Source of the DNA: Chara braunii
Taxonomy: Eukaryota; Streptophyta; Charophyceae; Charales; Characeae
Reading direction: 5' to 3'
Length of the DNA stretch: 51,277 nt
Assembly (NCBI GenBank): GCA_003427395.1
Contig: BFEA01000436.1
Location: forward strand, 354,866 to 406,142
Shown here: positions 31,867-42,487 of the stretch, in pieces
Numbering within the stretch: position 1 is the stretch's first letter
Layout of the letters: every line of letters starts with the position of its first letter
Translations under genes and position numbers: made by a program
Notes under the pieces: model-generated
The model's input: the letters and a program-made list of their open reading frames with translations, nothing else
Told to the model about the DNA's origin: nothing
Databases searched by the model: none

Positions 31867-33287
31867 TGTCGGAACGATGACAAAAAGTAAAATAAATAAT
31901 AATAAAACAATAAATAAATAGACTTATTAGAATTCTTAGTCATCGGGACGTATCAACAGGGAAAGAGATAGTGCCAGCACCGTCCTAGGGTCGCCGGAGG
32001 CAAAAGCAAGGGGCTAGCCCCGCCGGCCTCTTAACTACCCTGATACTCCCGCGTCGTCGCCGCTCGATCCCGATCCCCGAACCTCTGTAGCCATAGTCCG
32101 ATACCATACCCTACAGGGCTAAGCCCAATCCTGAGACCAATACCCGCGGAGTACCATATAAGGCGGTACGGCGTTGTGCTCAAGGCCAGGAAAATTGGCC
32201 TGAGCCTCATCTCTGCCTCCAACCGCGCGCGCGGCGTTTTGGGCCAACAAACCGGCTGCGCGGCTCCCAGTGCCCGTGCCGGCTCGCTTATACCGTGCCA
32301 TAATTGCCCCGCGCGCCATTCTATGACACCCCGCTTGCCGCACAAAGTCGCATCGTCGTTGCCGATGCCGTCGTCAGGGTCGTTCTCCGCACGCGTTCTC
32401 GACTTGGTCAAACGTGGCCATCGAAAGGAAATATCCCCTAGATCTTGGCTTAATCAAGGGTAACCAAAAATAAAACTTAAGGATAAAAAAAATAAAAATA
32501 AACAGACCGGCGCCTGAGCCGGTTTCGTAATCAACATCAAGGGATGAATCACGCGCGTCTTAAACCTGCGCGCCCACGCACTCTTTATTCTAGTCAACCA
32601 TTCAGTTAACGTAAATCATTAACGCAACCGCGCCTAACGCGGTATACTTAGACTTTAACCCAAACTATTTTCTGCCATTTGCATAAAAGAGGGCGTATAC
32701 CCTTGTAAGGGTATTCGCGCCGACAACGTGGTCCTTGGCGCCTAGTCCTGCCGGCACAACATTTCTTCTTAGTCCCGATGGTCTCAGACACTTTGTCCCG
32801 CTTGTACCATGTCTTCCTTCGGTGCTCCTAAGGTCCTTCCACCTTACGGCGATCTCCGCTCCCTACTCCTATTGCGTCCCGCACGCTGTTCGCTCCGGGT
32901 GCCGGTTCCTGCCTGTCCTACGGTCTCCTTGGTCCTCCTGCCATCATGTCACGTCAGCGCCTTGCACCCTGTTCCTTCCTACTTTCTCCCTTCCCTCGCT
33001 GCGCACCTCTTACGTTGTTACCAACTTCCCGGCGGCCCTCCTCCGTCCTTGGAGAGAGTGTCGCCCTTGCTATTCTCTCACAGTCCTTCGCTGCTTTCTA
33101 CTTAGACAATCCCTCTTCTAGTTAGGCGGTCTTTACGACTCCGGGCAGCCTCTAGCCTCTTACTATCTGTGTCCATGCTTCCGATCTTTCCAACATTCTT
33201 GCCTCCAGTTTTCTCTGCCGTGCACAAATTAGTCATATCCAGTCTCTTGAGTGATGGGAAATCATTCGGGACTCACCAGTCCCGACA
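31867..33287 (-). mobile_element. Candidate 3' LTR, 1.4 kb
   Basis: The plus strand starts TGTCGGAACG and ends AGTCCCGACA, giving TGTCGG...CCGACA termini of the LTR type. Immediately to the right lies a polypyrimidine run on plus (purine on minus, GGGGGGAATA), as expected for the polypurine tract before a 3' LTR of a minus-strand element. No second copy with these ends is in the window, so this is a partial element. No target-site duplication was confirmed. Confidence 0.55.
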
Positions 33288-33299
33288 TATTCCCCCCAA
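33288..33299 (-). other. Polypurine tract next to the 1.4-kb LTR
   Basis: The minus strand reads ATTGGGGGGAATA directly before TGTCGGGACTGG. Such tracts prime plus-strand DNA synthesis. A GCGATGAGGACATCGC palindrome lies just upstream (33306-33321) and recurs in a close form beside the second polypurine tract. Confidence 0.5.
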
Positions 33300-33572
33300 T
33301 CATTCGCGATGTCCTCATCGCACACCAATCCATGGTCAGTAGGGATTTTGGAGTGACAGACAAACAGGGAGAAGAAGTGGGGTGGGATGGGTAGTTAGTT
33401 TGCCAGGGTTCTTTTTTGTCTTTCCCACTCTTTTCTTAGGTCCTTCTTTAAGTTTTCGCCCTTGGGGCGGGGGAGGGTATGGAGGGGTTAAGGTTTTTGT
33501 TTTGGGTTTCCTTTGGATTGCGTGATGTCCCCAAGCTCAATAATGTCTTTGTAACGAGCGCGTAACAATCTT
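33300..33572 (-). other. Internal fragment upstream of the polypurine tract
   Basis: Short leftover between two candidate LTRs, containing ggggcgggggagggtatgg and T-rich runs. No domain is visible. It is probably the 3' untranslated end of the older element, truncated by a later insertion at 33573. Confidence 0.35.
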
Positions 33573-34501
33573 TGTGCATCAACGTCTGTCTCACAGCTGT
33601 ATCTCTTTCTCACTTAAACTCCCAAATACTCGAGAGCTTCCCAACAGCCTCCTGCATCATCCCACAGAAGAGAGAACGGCAGGCCCATCACCCTAGGCGA
33701 ATGTCACAAGGATCATCCGCCATGGCTTCCTTCAGGTGCGAGCTAGCAACTCGTCAAGGGTTTTAGGCAACTCCGTGTCTCTTTCCCTCATCAATTCGAC
33801 TAGCATCGCCCCGACCACCGTCCTGCCCTGCAGCTAGTTTTTCATTGTACGTTATTTTTCGCTCTCGACAATGTCTTGAAGGCTGCATTCGTAATCTCAA
33901 ATCTGTCTTCCCATTTCGTTGAGAAAACATTCTCGAGCAAAAATCATTTTTAGTTTCGTCTCATTCATTATTCTTAGAACATCCGCACATTTTCAGCACA
34001 ATTTTTCCTCTCCCCGAAGTTCAGACGTAGCCAAATCCACATGCATTCTTCCCGGGTCATTTCTCCTAGTCTTTCTCAGGACCTGCCGATTCCGCATCCA
34101 TATCACCCTCTGCCCTTTTTTGCCCTTTACTTAATTGACTCTTCATGTACAAAGTTTAGTTTGCCCCTTTTGCCACTTCTCTCCTTTTCAAGCTTATACG
34201 GTCCAATTACGCAGCCAACTCTCAGTCTGCCAGTTCCTTTCTTAGGTCTACGCAGAGTCAATCACACCAGCCCCTCCCTTCCTGGCTATTTTGCCAAGCC
34301 ATTTTTCTCAAGTTCATACCATGTGACTTGCTCAAGTCCTTTCTGCTCCGGCGTCTTGCCAGACCCCCTTTTCTCAGGCCCATACCAAACCACTTATAAT
34401 CTTTTTCTGTTCCGGCCATCTTGACAGACCCTTTTTCCTCAAGCTTGTGCGAAATCAATTACCAGTCTTATTTTCATGCGTATTCGTTGGTAGATGGCAC
34501 A
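33573..34501 (-). mobile_element. Candidate 3' LTR of element 2, 929 bp
   Basis: Termini are TGTGCATC on the left and GATGGCACA on the right, a short imperfect inverted repeat of LTR type. The right end abuts a minus-strand GTGGGGGGAGG tract, which suits a 3' LTR of a minus-strand element whose body lies to the right, matching element 2. No partner 5' LTR was found to the right of the P1-P4 ORFs. The pairing is an inference from order and strand. Confidence 0.4.
34160..34450. repeat. Degenerate repeat inside the candidate LTR
   Basis: The pattern ttgccagaccc-ttttctcaagctcataccaa recurs about four times with 50-65 bp spacing (near 34170, 34300, 34360 and 34425). Copies are diverged. Confidence 0.5.
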
Positions 34502-34512
34502 CCTCCCCCCAC
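34502..34512 (-). other. Polypurine tract next to the 929-bp LTR
   Basis: The minus strand reads GAGTGGGGGGAGG immediately before TGTGCCATC. A CGCGATGGGGACATCGCG palindrome sits 10 bases upstream (34522-34539). Position and composition match a plus-strand primer. Confidence 0.5.
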
Positions 34513-35424
34513 TCAAAACGCGATGTCCCCATCGCGTGACTAGTTCTCACTCGGAGGTACGCAGACCTTTGGCCCACCAACCGCAAGTCAAGGACACAAG
34601 CCCATCCGCTTCACAAAAAGAAGAGTGATCAGTTCTTCCTCAGCGGACGATGCCTCATCCTTCTACCCGGTCCGACCTTTCTACTCTTACGTGGCGAGCA
34701 CCAATACCAAGGTTCCTCCCCGCGTCTGCTAGGCAGGTCCAATCCAAGCCTCTCAGAGTCTCGTCTAGCAGTAAGAGCGTTCCTCGCAAATCGTTCCTCC
34801 CGAGTGGTGATTTTCTGGATTCTGGCCTCTTCCTTTCAAGAGAGTTGAGACTCTAGATCAGTCCACGAGTGCAGTTACGAAGACCTCGCAATTAGTCCCG
34901 AAACGGTTGTAATGTTCCGACAGGGCAGTGTCAATGCCCCTTGGTGGTGGAGGACTTCATCCGGTACCTCGCCAGCCTCTCCCCTTGGACAGTGCCGCCC
35001 AACTTAGTGCGGGCAGCCGTCGTCCGACCCAAACGGCCATGCCACCCCTCTATGACATGGCGTGTGGTTGGAGAGTAGCAGAATAGACTAGATGAGAATG
35101 ACTTTCCTGCCCATTTGGCTCTCTCGCCCTTTGACGTTTAGGCATTCAACAAGAGGCGCAATTGGAACTCCCCGACTAGAGCTCATTGTCGGAGGTGGTT
35201 CCGGACGTCCCGCACCAATCCAAGTGGTAGGTGCCTTAGTCCTTTAACCCTCACCCTCTCGAAGAGGAACGGGTCGCGCTGAGACTTTTTCCCTCAAAGG
35301 GATAGAGGTCTTGGGGTCGCAGTGCATGCACCGGTATCCCCCTCTTGCTGAGGCCAAAGACTAGAAGAAAGAGAAATTCCATTTCAAGGCTCTTTCCAAA
35401 TCCATTTCAGGTCGCTTAGGGTCC
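34513..35424. other. Unassigned 3' region of element 2
   Basis: No gene recognised. It holds a palindrome (34522-34539) and a ttccgaca tail at 34915-34922 resembling an LTR end, but no partner was found. Confidence 0.35.
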
Positions 35425-35590
35425 CCTATTTATGCAATGCACTTTCCAATGCTCCTTCCAATTTTAATGCTCAGTCTCATTCCCATGCTCAATCTCAGTC
35501 GAGTGCTTAATGCAATATCTCTTCCAAGGCTGAGTCCAATATCTCTTCCAACGTGTTTTCCAATGCTCCGCACTTTCCCATATCTTTTTA
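35425..35590. repeat. Short degenerate tandem repeat
   Basis: Repeats of ccaatgctc, ctcagtcncatt and ccaatatctcttccaa in irregular order produce Met/Leu/Ser-rich frames on both strands. Simple-repeat origin. Confidence 0.6.
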
Positions 35591-35685
35591 AGAGGCTCAA
35601 CTCTTTCAATGTCATGCATCTCAAGCAACCATGCAAGGGGACCCCGGTGCCAATTCCAAAGAATGACCCTTGTCAGGGGCCATTC

Positions 35686-35838
35686 CGAACAACCTGGTTA
35701 GGGTCGTTCTTTCCAATTCCAAGTCGAACAGCCTGGCTATGGTCATTCTTATCCACTGCAATCGGACAGCCTGGTTAGGACCATCCTTATCCATTTCAAT
35801 TGGACAACCTGGCTAGGGTCATCCTTGTCCATTTCAAT
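35686..35838. repeat. 38-39-bp tandem repeat, four units
   Basis: Units start at about 35687, 35726, 35764 and 35802. Each reads ggacancctggntagggtca, then ttcttatccatttcaat. The array sits in the non-coding 3' region of element 2. Confidence 0.8.
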
Positions 35839-36795
35839 GTTAGCGCCCGAGGGGGTGGGCCTCGAGGACACGAATCCTGTTTCGTCTCGGGGATTAGAAG
35901 GCGACTATCGTCTTGGTTTTTTACGCATACTTCTTCTTTTCCTCATATCTTTTGTCATTGTTACATTCATCCATACATCCGACTTAGCGTCTAGTACTCA
36001 AGTTGAGGCTCGCGGCCCCAAGCAGCACTAGCCCGCCCGGCCGTTCAACCATTGCAAGGGGTGTTGCATCATTTCAATGTTTCTCGGCCACTTTTCTGAC
36101 TTCTCATGTGCTTCTCAATGCTCTGGGATTGCCTAGGGTAGGTTGGATTAGGCTCCTAGGGGAGAGGGTGCCTCTCTATCCATAGGTCCCCTAACCTCTC
36201 ACAAGGACTCGTGGAGCGACTTATTCAATCATGGATACACAATTTCGAAAGACAAACTCTCGCCATGACTGCATCTTCCAATGTTCAAGAGTTCATATGC
36301 CCCTGCCTATTTCCTGGAGGCAAGTCAATCATCCCCAAAGTCCGTTTTTTGCTACCAAAAAAAAGTTCATGTTTTCCCCGAAGAAGCGAATACTCATACA
36401 AAGTGGCACAAGCCTCCCAACCCCCAATAGTTTCTTCGATCCAAAGAGTAGTTTCATTACGGTCCTTCCCAAAAAAGAGGAGACAAAGTTCGAACGCAAC
36501 TACAACATTACAGACTCGTCTCATCTAGGTCCCCCTTGTTTTTCCCTTTTTCTTTCCCTTAATCTACCCAACCATCCCGGATTCTATTCTAAGTGCAAAG
36601 CCCTCATGCCTTTTCCTTGAAGGAGTGACCGTTCATACGAAGTAGCGCTAACAACCCAGTCCTTAGTCACTTCGGGCTTAGAAAATTCAAAATAGTTTCA
36701 ATGCGACGTCCAAAATGGCAGCTCTGACTGCCCCGGGACCAAACCCTTCCACAAAGATAGAGACTGTTTTGCCTCTATCGTCTAGGTGGCCTGCG
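35839..36795. other. Unassigned segment downstream of ORF3
   Basis: Nothing recognised. Short frames on both strands overlap, and composition is mixed with C/T-rich runs. It may be the 3' untranslated part of element 2. Confidence 0.4.
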
Positions 36796-37388
36796 TTAAG
36801 CCTCCCTCCTTGCGCGATTCTCTTCTTCCCGCTCCATTTGCCTTTTTATTGCTTGGAACTGGAGGAGTGTCTGTTCTGTGAAGAACGTTGTTGGGGATAG
36901 ATCCTCTCCCCTGCCCAGCTTTTCCCTTGCCTTCATAATCCATTGGTATCGCAAGATAGTGCCCCATTGATCAAACCAATCATTGAACTCATATCCAACC
37001 TCTTTTATCCATTTATCATTTTTCTCACCCGGCTGCTCCCCTCTCCCCCGTTCTTCCGTTGTGGGCGTTGTTACCTCATCGTCCTCCTCGTCACTAGTGA
37101 GGTCGATAAACTCCACGGGCTCGTTCTCTCTCGGCCGTTGTCCCTCTTCTGGGTTCCCCTTCTCCTTGCTACTAGGGTCACTGATGGCAATCCTATTGGC
37201 TCCCCTTCCCTTAGCAGCGATGGCCCCCTAGTTCCTTGCTTTCTGCCTCCCCTGTTCACAACTAGGTTGTGATCGAACCCGACATACAACTTTCTTTTCC
37301 TAGAGCTTGACTCTCCGGCTTGTCTTGACGGCTGTCCCTCTGCCGGCCTGTTAATTGCATTGCTGCCGTTTTCGTTTTCAAATTTCAT
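36796..37388 (-). pseudogene. Extra ORF downstream of integrase (ORF3), element 2
   Basis: Two overlapping minus-strand frames give one plausible protein. The upstream part (37388-37071) is basic and polar (SSRKRKLYVGFDHNLVVNRGG, a possible nuclear-localisation patch). The downstream part (37116-36796) starts VEFIDLTSDEEDDEV and continues to YEFNDWFDQWGTILRYQWIM and a charged helix, LLQFQAIKRQMEREEENRARR. The EFIDLTSDEE stretch resembles a SUMO-interacting motif (hydrophobic core plus acidic tail). The frames meet with a one-base shift near 37110. Function unknown. It lies 3' of integrase, where Ty3/gypsy elements normally have no gene. Confidence 0.5.
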
Positions 37389-37592
37389 TTTGCCGTTTGA
37401 TGTTTGCTCCCTGCCTGGTCCTGTTCATGCATAATCAATCACCACAACCCCCTCCCCATATACTCACATTCCTTCCCATCCCCATTTGCAGATTTGTCGG
37501 CCTTCTCAGAACCCTTGCTTGCCCTCACGCAGTTGGCGATCCCGTCCCCCCTTGTACCCTCGACACATTGTTCCAACACGTAGGTGTCCCAT

Positions 37593-37706
37593 GTAGGTAG
37601 TCCACATCATCGCCCCACAAAAGTTGTGGTACATTGTCCCCGCCCATAAATACCTCGTGTAGACAGTCCCCAGCGTTACCCCACAAAAACTATAATACAC
37701 TGTCCC
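37593..37706. repeat. 66-bp tandem repeat, about two units
   Basis: gtaggtagtccac...ccccacaaaagt at 37593 and gtagacagtcccc...ccccacaaaaac at 37659 are head-to-tail copies, each ending in acattgtccc or acactgtccc. A third degenerate tgtccc-type end follows at about 37760. Confidence 0.6.
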
Positions 37707-37873
37707 ATGCTCCCAGACCCAGTCACAGTCAGCCCAGACAGTCTCCCCACGTTCCACACAAGTCAAGACACACAAAACGTGGTCATGATCACGTCCACAG
37801 GGAGGTGGTCCAAAACCCATAACCAGTTGCCTGCCTTTCAGGCTGTCAATCCCCCAGTTTCCCTGTCCTGGGC

Positions 37874-39120
37874 TTATTGTAGCCACTGTTCCACTAGATC
37901 CCTGCTAAACAATCTGACCAGTCTCTGTCCCGGAAATGACCCTCTTACGCTAGTACAATCGAGATCCTCAAGTTCAAATGTGTTTAGTCCGACCCACTTA
38001 GCGATCCTGTAAGACCCTTTGAATCTTTTTCCCAGCTGCCCGGACCATGTGCTTTCAAGAGCCGAGTTCCTAATTAGCACCTTTCCCCCCACCTGGAGTG
38101 GCTCCTTCCGAATGTTCTTAACCTGGTCCCATCTTGCTTTATCCCTCATTCGGCTATCCGTCACACGATTGACTACTTCCTCGAGTGCCTCCTCATTTCT
38201 GGCGACCTGCTGATAGCGCGCGGTGATTAACACTTCCGTGCTCAAGTGTGGGTCGTCATCTAGCCTGTTCCAAGTAGGGACCAAAGCTTCTATCGGGAAA
38301 TCGATCTCCCTTCCATGCCAGAGTTCTGCTGGAATACATCCCGTTGTTCTTTTTGGAGTCATGTTCTCGGCGAAGACTGCCTGCTTGAGAAACCGTGGCC
38401 AACTTCCCAAATTATCTGCTGCCAACTTTGCGATTGTGTTCTTCAAAGTCTGGTGACCCCTTTCTACCGGTGCATTTGCCTCAGGATGGTAGGGTTCGGT
38501 GATCTTGATCGGTACACACAGTGTCTTAAGCCTGTTCAACACCTTCTGGTTAACGAATTATGTCTCATTGTCTCCTATAAACCTGCGCACGAAGGGGTGC
38601 CTTAGGTAGAAGTCTTCAACCCAGTCGGTCACTGCTTTCCCTGTCTTCTTCTTGAGGGCTACGGCTTCTACATAGCCACTAAGATTATCCCTTGCATCCA
38701 AGATGTATCTAAACCCATCCGTCGATACGGGCATAACGGCAAGGTCGAGGTGAACGAGGTGTCCGGGTCCTAGTACCCGGGTGGGTCTAAGGGGCTCGTA
38801 AACCCGTACGGAGCTCCTCTCTTGACATATCAGACATGTCTGACAGTACGTTGCGACCATGCCTGCCATTCCTGGTCAGAAATATAGGGGCACAATCTTT
38901 GCAAGTGTCCCCTTTGACGACCGGTGACCCCCAGCTAGCCCATTTGCCTAGACCTCCCACAAACGACGCGTCTAGGCATCATCCCTTCCTCTCTCTTGAA
39001 CAGGTGGTCATTTCTTAGAATGTAGTTTTCTACTTCCTCCCTTGCCCTGGGACTAACTTCCGTGGGTTGTTTGTTCCCTACAAGCAGCAAACCGATTTCT
39101 TTGAAAACGCCCTCATACAT
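37874..39120 (-). pseudogene. Integrase, element 2
   Basis: Integrase inserts the DNA copy into the host genome. Running leftward on minus: an N-terminal stretch (EEVENYILRNDHLFKREEG), broken frames, then the CC half of the zinc site (YCQTCLICQ), and the core with Asp in VHLDLAV (38744-38746), Asp in GDNET (38570-38572) and Glu in PVERGH (38462-38464). The second Asp and the Glu are separated by exactly 35 residues, the DD35E signature. The C-terminal part has KRFKGSYRIAKWVG, the GPY/F-type module. TAA at 38558-38560 interrupts the core between GDNET and FVN. It shares the element-2 strand and follows RNase H. Confidence 0.85.
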
Positions 39121-39201
39121 CTGTATGAGGAAGAATTCCTGTTCGTTCTGATCCTCACCTTGCTCCTCCTGAGTGAGGTTGAGTAGGTACTGACACTCCT
39201 T

Positions 39202-39866
39202 CTACGCCCAGGTTTCGGAAAATGTCATTACGGCGTCTCGTTCCCCTTCCACGGTCATTGCCATCAATTCCTCTCTGGCCCCTACTTCTGCTCCCCACGA
39301 GTCTTTTTCCTCTTTACGCCTGACCGTGGTGACTGGTCCTTCCCTGAGTTCTGCAACTACTGCAGGTGCGCCCTTTTCCAAGGTCTGCATCAGCAACTGT
39401 CCCGTTGTAATTGCCGGATCTGCCATCTCATTATCCACGACAAGGGCCCTCCTTCGTACTCCAGGAAGGCGTCAATTGGTTCTGTGTCCTCTACTCCTTC
39501 TGGCGTGATACAAACCCTGCTCAACCCATCTGCCCTATTTTGAAGCCCTGCAATGCGCTCGACCTTATAGTCGAATTTCCATAAGAAGCCTATCCATCTG
39601 CCAACATTCGCGTCTATGGGCTTATTGTTCTTTAGGGCTCCGGCAACGTTGGTGGGATCGATCCTTAGGATAAATCGCCTTCCGAACAGGTATGCCTGGA
39701 AGGTCTTAAGGCAATGCAGGATTGCTAAGACCTCCTTCTTGAACTGTGAATACCGTCGTTCTGCTGAATTCAGGGTCCTACTTTCAAATCTGATTGGTCT
39801 TTCTTTGCCCTCCTCGCTTCTCTGTATCAATACTCCTCCCACTGCCAATGGTCCCCCGTCTGTTTC
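39202..39866 (-). pseudogene. RNase H and tether, element 2
   Basis: Follows RT after a TGA at 39867-39869. RNase H motifs: ETDGGPLAVGGVLIQ, ERPIRFESRTLNSAERRYSQF, LAILHCLKTFQAYLFGRRFIL, VGRWIGFLWKFDYKVERI, LQNRADGLSRV. The ADGLSR end is intact here, unlike element 1. Near 39440 the frame shifts by one base and continues as VDNEMADPAITTGQLL toward integrase, stopping at 39202. Confidence 0.85.
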
Positions 39867-40871
39867 TCAGATGAAGGGTCGTCCTACCTCGTCATTGAAA
39901 CAGGGTGCTGCTAACGTGACCTGATCGGATGACAGGATGTCTTTCAGGGTGTGGGCTGCCTCTTCCCTATCCTCGGTCCAATCCATAGTGCCACCTTCCC
40001 TAATCATCGCGCGGATGGGTTCTGCTATCTTTGCGAAACCTTTGATGAAGATCCTCCAGAACCCAACCACCCCTAGGAAGGCTCGTACTTCCGTCGTGGT
40101 ACGTAGGGGTGTAGGCCACTGAGAGATCTTATCAGTCTTTGCTGGGTCGGGTCTCCACCCATAAGCTCCACAGCGAAATCCCAGTATGGTTACTTCTGGG
40201 ACGGCCAGGATGCTCTTGGGTCCGCTTGCAGTAATGTTGTAGACTAGGAAGCGCTGGAGTAAGTCCTTAATATCCTGCAAGTGGTCCCAAATGAACTTCC
40301 GCACTCCCGGTTGTACTTCCGTCTCATCTTTGTATCTTGCGCCTTTCACAGGATTATCATCTATGTAAGGTTCACACTTTTCCGGAAACATATCCCTAGC
40401 GACGGCGAGCATCATCCTCTGAGCTTCTGCTATCGCATTTGTGAAGCCCATAGGGGTCACTTGCATCTGCAGCTGTCCTACCGGGGTGTTCATTGCGGTA
40501 TACAGTCTATCCCTTGCGTCGAGCGGCAATTGATCATATCCTGAGTACAAGTCTACTATGGAGTAAATGCTCCGCCCTGCATGAGATTCTGCCAATAAGT
40601 CGGTCTGTGGAAGCGAGCCTGCGTCCTTAATTGTTACCGCATTGAGCTTCTGCAGGTCTTGGATCCACCTGAGTGTCTTATTGGACTTCCTGAACACGAA
40701 CCACTTGTTCGCGTAGGGAGATGCGGTGGGTTCAGCCACAAAAGAATCTATTTTGGCTCTAAGCAGTTCGGTGACCTCCGCTGCTATCCAAAACTCATAA
40801 GCGGACCCTTTATCATTCCAACACTCGTGTTGTACGGTGTGGATCCTGACAGGGGGAACTAGCTTTGCGTC
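39867..40871 (-). pseudogene. Reverse transcriptase, element 2
   Basis: The frame is open for about 335 codons. Motifs in order: ASPYANKWFVFRKSNKTLRW, IQDLQKLNAVTIKDAGSLPQ, YSIVDLYSGYDQLPLD, GQLQMQVTPMGFTNAIAEAQ, YIDD box at 40356-40367, then LVYNITASGPKSILAVPEV, LGFRCGAYGWRPDPAKTDKI and VRAFLGVVGFWRIFIKGFAK. The RT core itself is unbroken, making it the best-preserved enzyme in the window. It is flanked by stops on both sides: TGA at 40875-40877, probably from CGA, and TGA at 39867. The reading start is not an ATG, so this is an internal part of a polyprotein. Confidence 0.88.
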
Positions 40872-41125
40872 CAATCATCCTTTCTGATGATCATTGAAGA
40901 CGAAAGTTAAATGAAACTCCTAACATACGTTTCTTATCAACTGAGTTTCTTCTGCTGTTAGAAACCCTTCCACTCCTATTTTCATGGTATCTGTTACTTC
41001 ATCTGGTATGCGATGTCCTTCCATTGCTCGCCTCTCCCTTATTACCCGCAAGATTTCCTCCTCCTTCTCCACGACCTCTTCCTTTGACGTTTCTACTAGG
41101 ATCGAGACCGGCTTGGCCTTCTTGC
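40872..41125 (-). pseudogene. Broken linker between protease and RT, element 2
   Basis: After a frameshift near 41130 the frame YKPVGKKAKPVSILVETSKE continues with VEKEEEILRVIRERRAMEGH and VEGFLTAEETQLIRNVC, then meets TAG and TGA before LDAKLVPPVRIHTVQHE of RT. The layout parallels the YKTVDKK...PVPVL linker of element 1. Confidence 0.6.
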
Positions 41126-42079
41126 CTACGGGTTTATACTTTCACACACTACCTTTGGGGATCGTTCTCCTAAAAAGTGAACGGTCGGGATCGGCCTTGC
41201 TACCTCCAAGACGCGGGGCTGAATGCTGACTAGCTTCCCGTTCAGACAGTAGCCCTTTCGAACCCCATCCTCAAATCTGGCAAGCGCTGCGAGGTCCACC
41301 CCCACTTTGTGGTACCTGATGGCCTTAACGAGTTGTAATAAATCTGGGATTTCAAGCACTACCTCCGACGTTTCGTTCCGGCCCTCCTTAGGTTTGGGCA
41401 GGCTGGCCCCAAGTTCGACTTCCGACTCTTTTTCTGCCACCATAACTTTCAGGGACTCATCCTCTGACCTCCTCTTCTTTACGGGCAAGCCCATCTTGAT
41501 CCATTCCTTTTTACTAAAAGCCTCCTCAATCATAATTTCTACCATTTCCCTCATTCCTTCCATTCGTGCGAATGCCCCCTTCCGTGCACTTTCTTCGAAT
41601 GTTGGCGACCAGGTTGCCAATTTGCCCTTCGGAGGGTTTCTTCCAGTTTCGAGGAGTCGGAGGAGTTCCCGGCGACCAATCATTGGATCTTCTATGTCTA
41701 CCATGTACGTGCCGTCATGCAAGTGCATGTCAATCATTTCTACATTGGCGCACCATGGCCTCCCAAGGATTATGTCATGGTCCATTTCTTCCATAACGGT
41801 CATCCGTTGGAAAGACCAGATGGATTCCCGAACTCCTGCCCTGACCGCGCATTTGGTGACGTACCCAGTGAAGGGGATTTCTCCACCGGCTCCCCTGATA
41901 CTCCCTGCTATTTCCTTGTTTATTGTGCACCCGGTAATTGTTGTGAAATCCCGTCGTATGAGGGTAATTTCCGCGCCTCCATCCACTAATGCATCGGTGT
42001 GGTGAATTCCGATCTGGATTTTAAGCTTTCCTACGGGCAGTGCGTGAAAGCTAAGTTTAGTGTCAGGCGGTGCTCTCAT
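41126..42079 (-). pseudogene. Aspartic protease region, element 2, DGG active site
   Basis: The retropepsin-like fold is read as FHALPVGKLKIQIGIHHTDA, then LVDGGAEITLIRRDF with the active-site triplet D-G-G (41975-41983) instead of DTG or DSG, followed by MDHDIILGRPWCANVEMIDM (the ILG-R/D flap-side motif). Downstream comes a charged linker, EWIKMGLPVKKRRSEDESL, and VDLAALARFEDGVRKGY. Whether DGG is an ancestral variant or a single change from a Ser codon (AGC to GGC) cannot be told from one copy. Confidence 0.75.
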
Positions 42080-42133
42080 GACTTCACCACCTTCTCGGTC
42101 CGGCAGGTTCAGACGAATATCAGCAAAAAAAAA

Positions 42134-42487
42134 TTACAAATCTTTCATGCCCCGTGAGATGCTTTGGAGGTTGGAGACTCCTTGCGGCGCGCCGGCCTCT
42201 TCCGTGTCCTGCTCTTGCAGTTCCGGGGCCTCCTCTACCTCTACGCGCTTACGTGTTAGCAAATGCCTAAGTCCTTTAAGCAGCCTCGGGCTGGCTTGCA
42301 GCATGGTCTGAAAAGACACTGATACCATGGTACCCAGTAGCTTACTCAAGGTGCCATCGATTTCTGGCGAAGTTAGGATCGGAATTTGATACCTGAACTT
42401 CTTTTTTGTCGCCGTAGTCTTGTCTACTGGTTCATCCTCCCTTGGCTTCCCATAGACCTTTTCTTGTTCCCCTGCTTCGGTCTCTTG
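42134..42487 (-). pseudogene. Gag C-terminal linker, element 2
   Basis: Same frame as the flanking gag and protease, entered after TAG 42488-42490 and left through TAA 42134-42136 in an A/T run. It encodes GKPREDEPVDKTTATKKKFRYQIPIL, then a helical stretch (MVSVSFQTMLQASPRLLKGLRHLLTRKRVEVEE) and an acidic end. No enzyme motif. It joins nucleocapsid to protease. Confidence 0.6.

Noticed and set aside
31867-34922. LTR of about 3 kb bounded by TGTCGGAAC and GTTCCGACA (9-bp perfect inverted ends)
   Set aside because: No polypurine tract or PBS adjoins 34922, whereas a polypurine tract sits exactly at 33288, so the shorter 31867-33287 LTR is preferred. The longer version remains possible.
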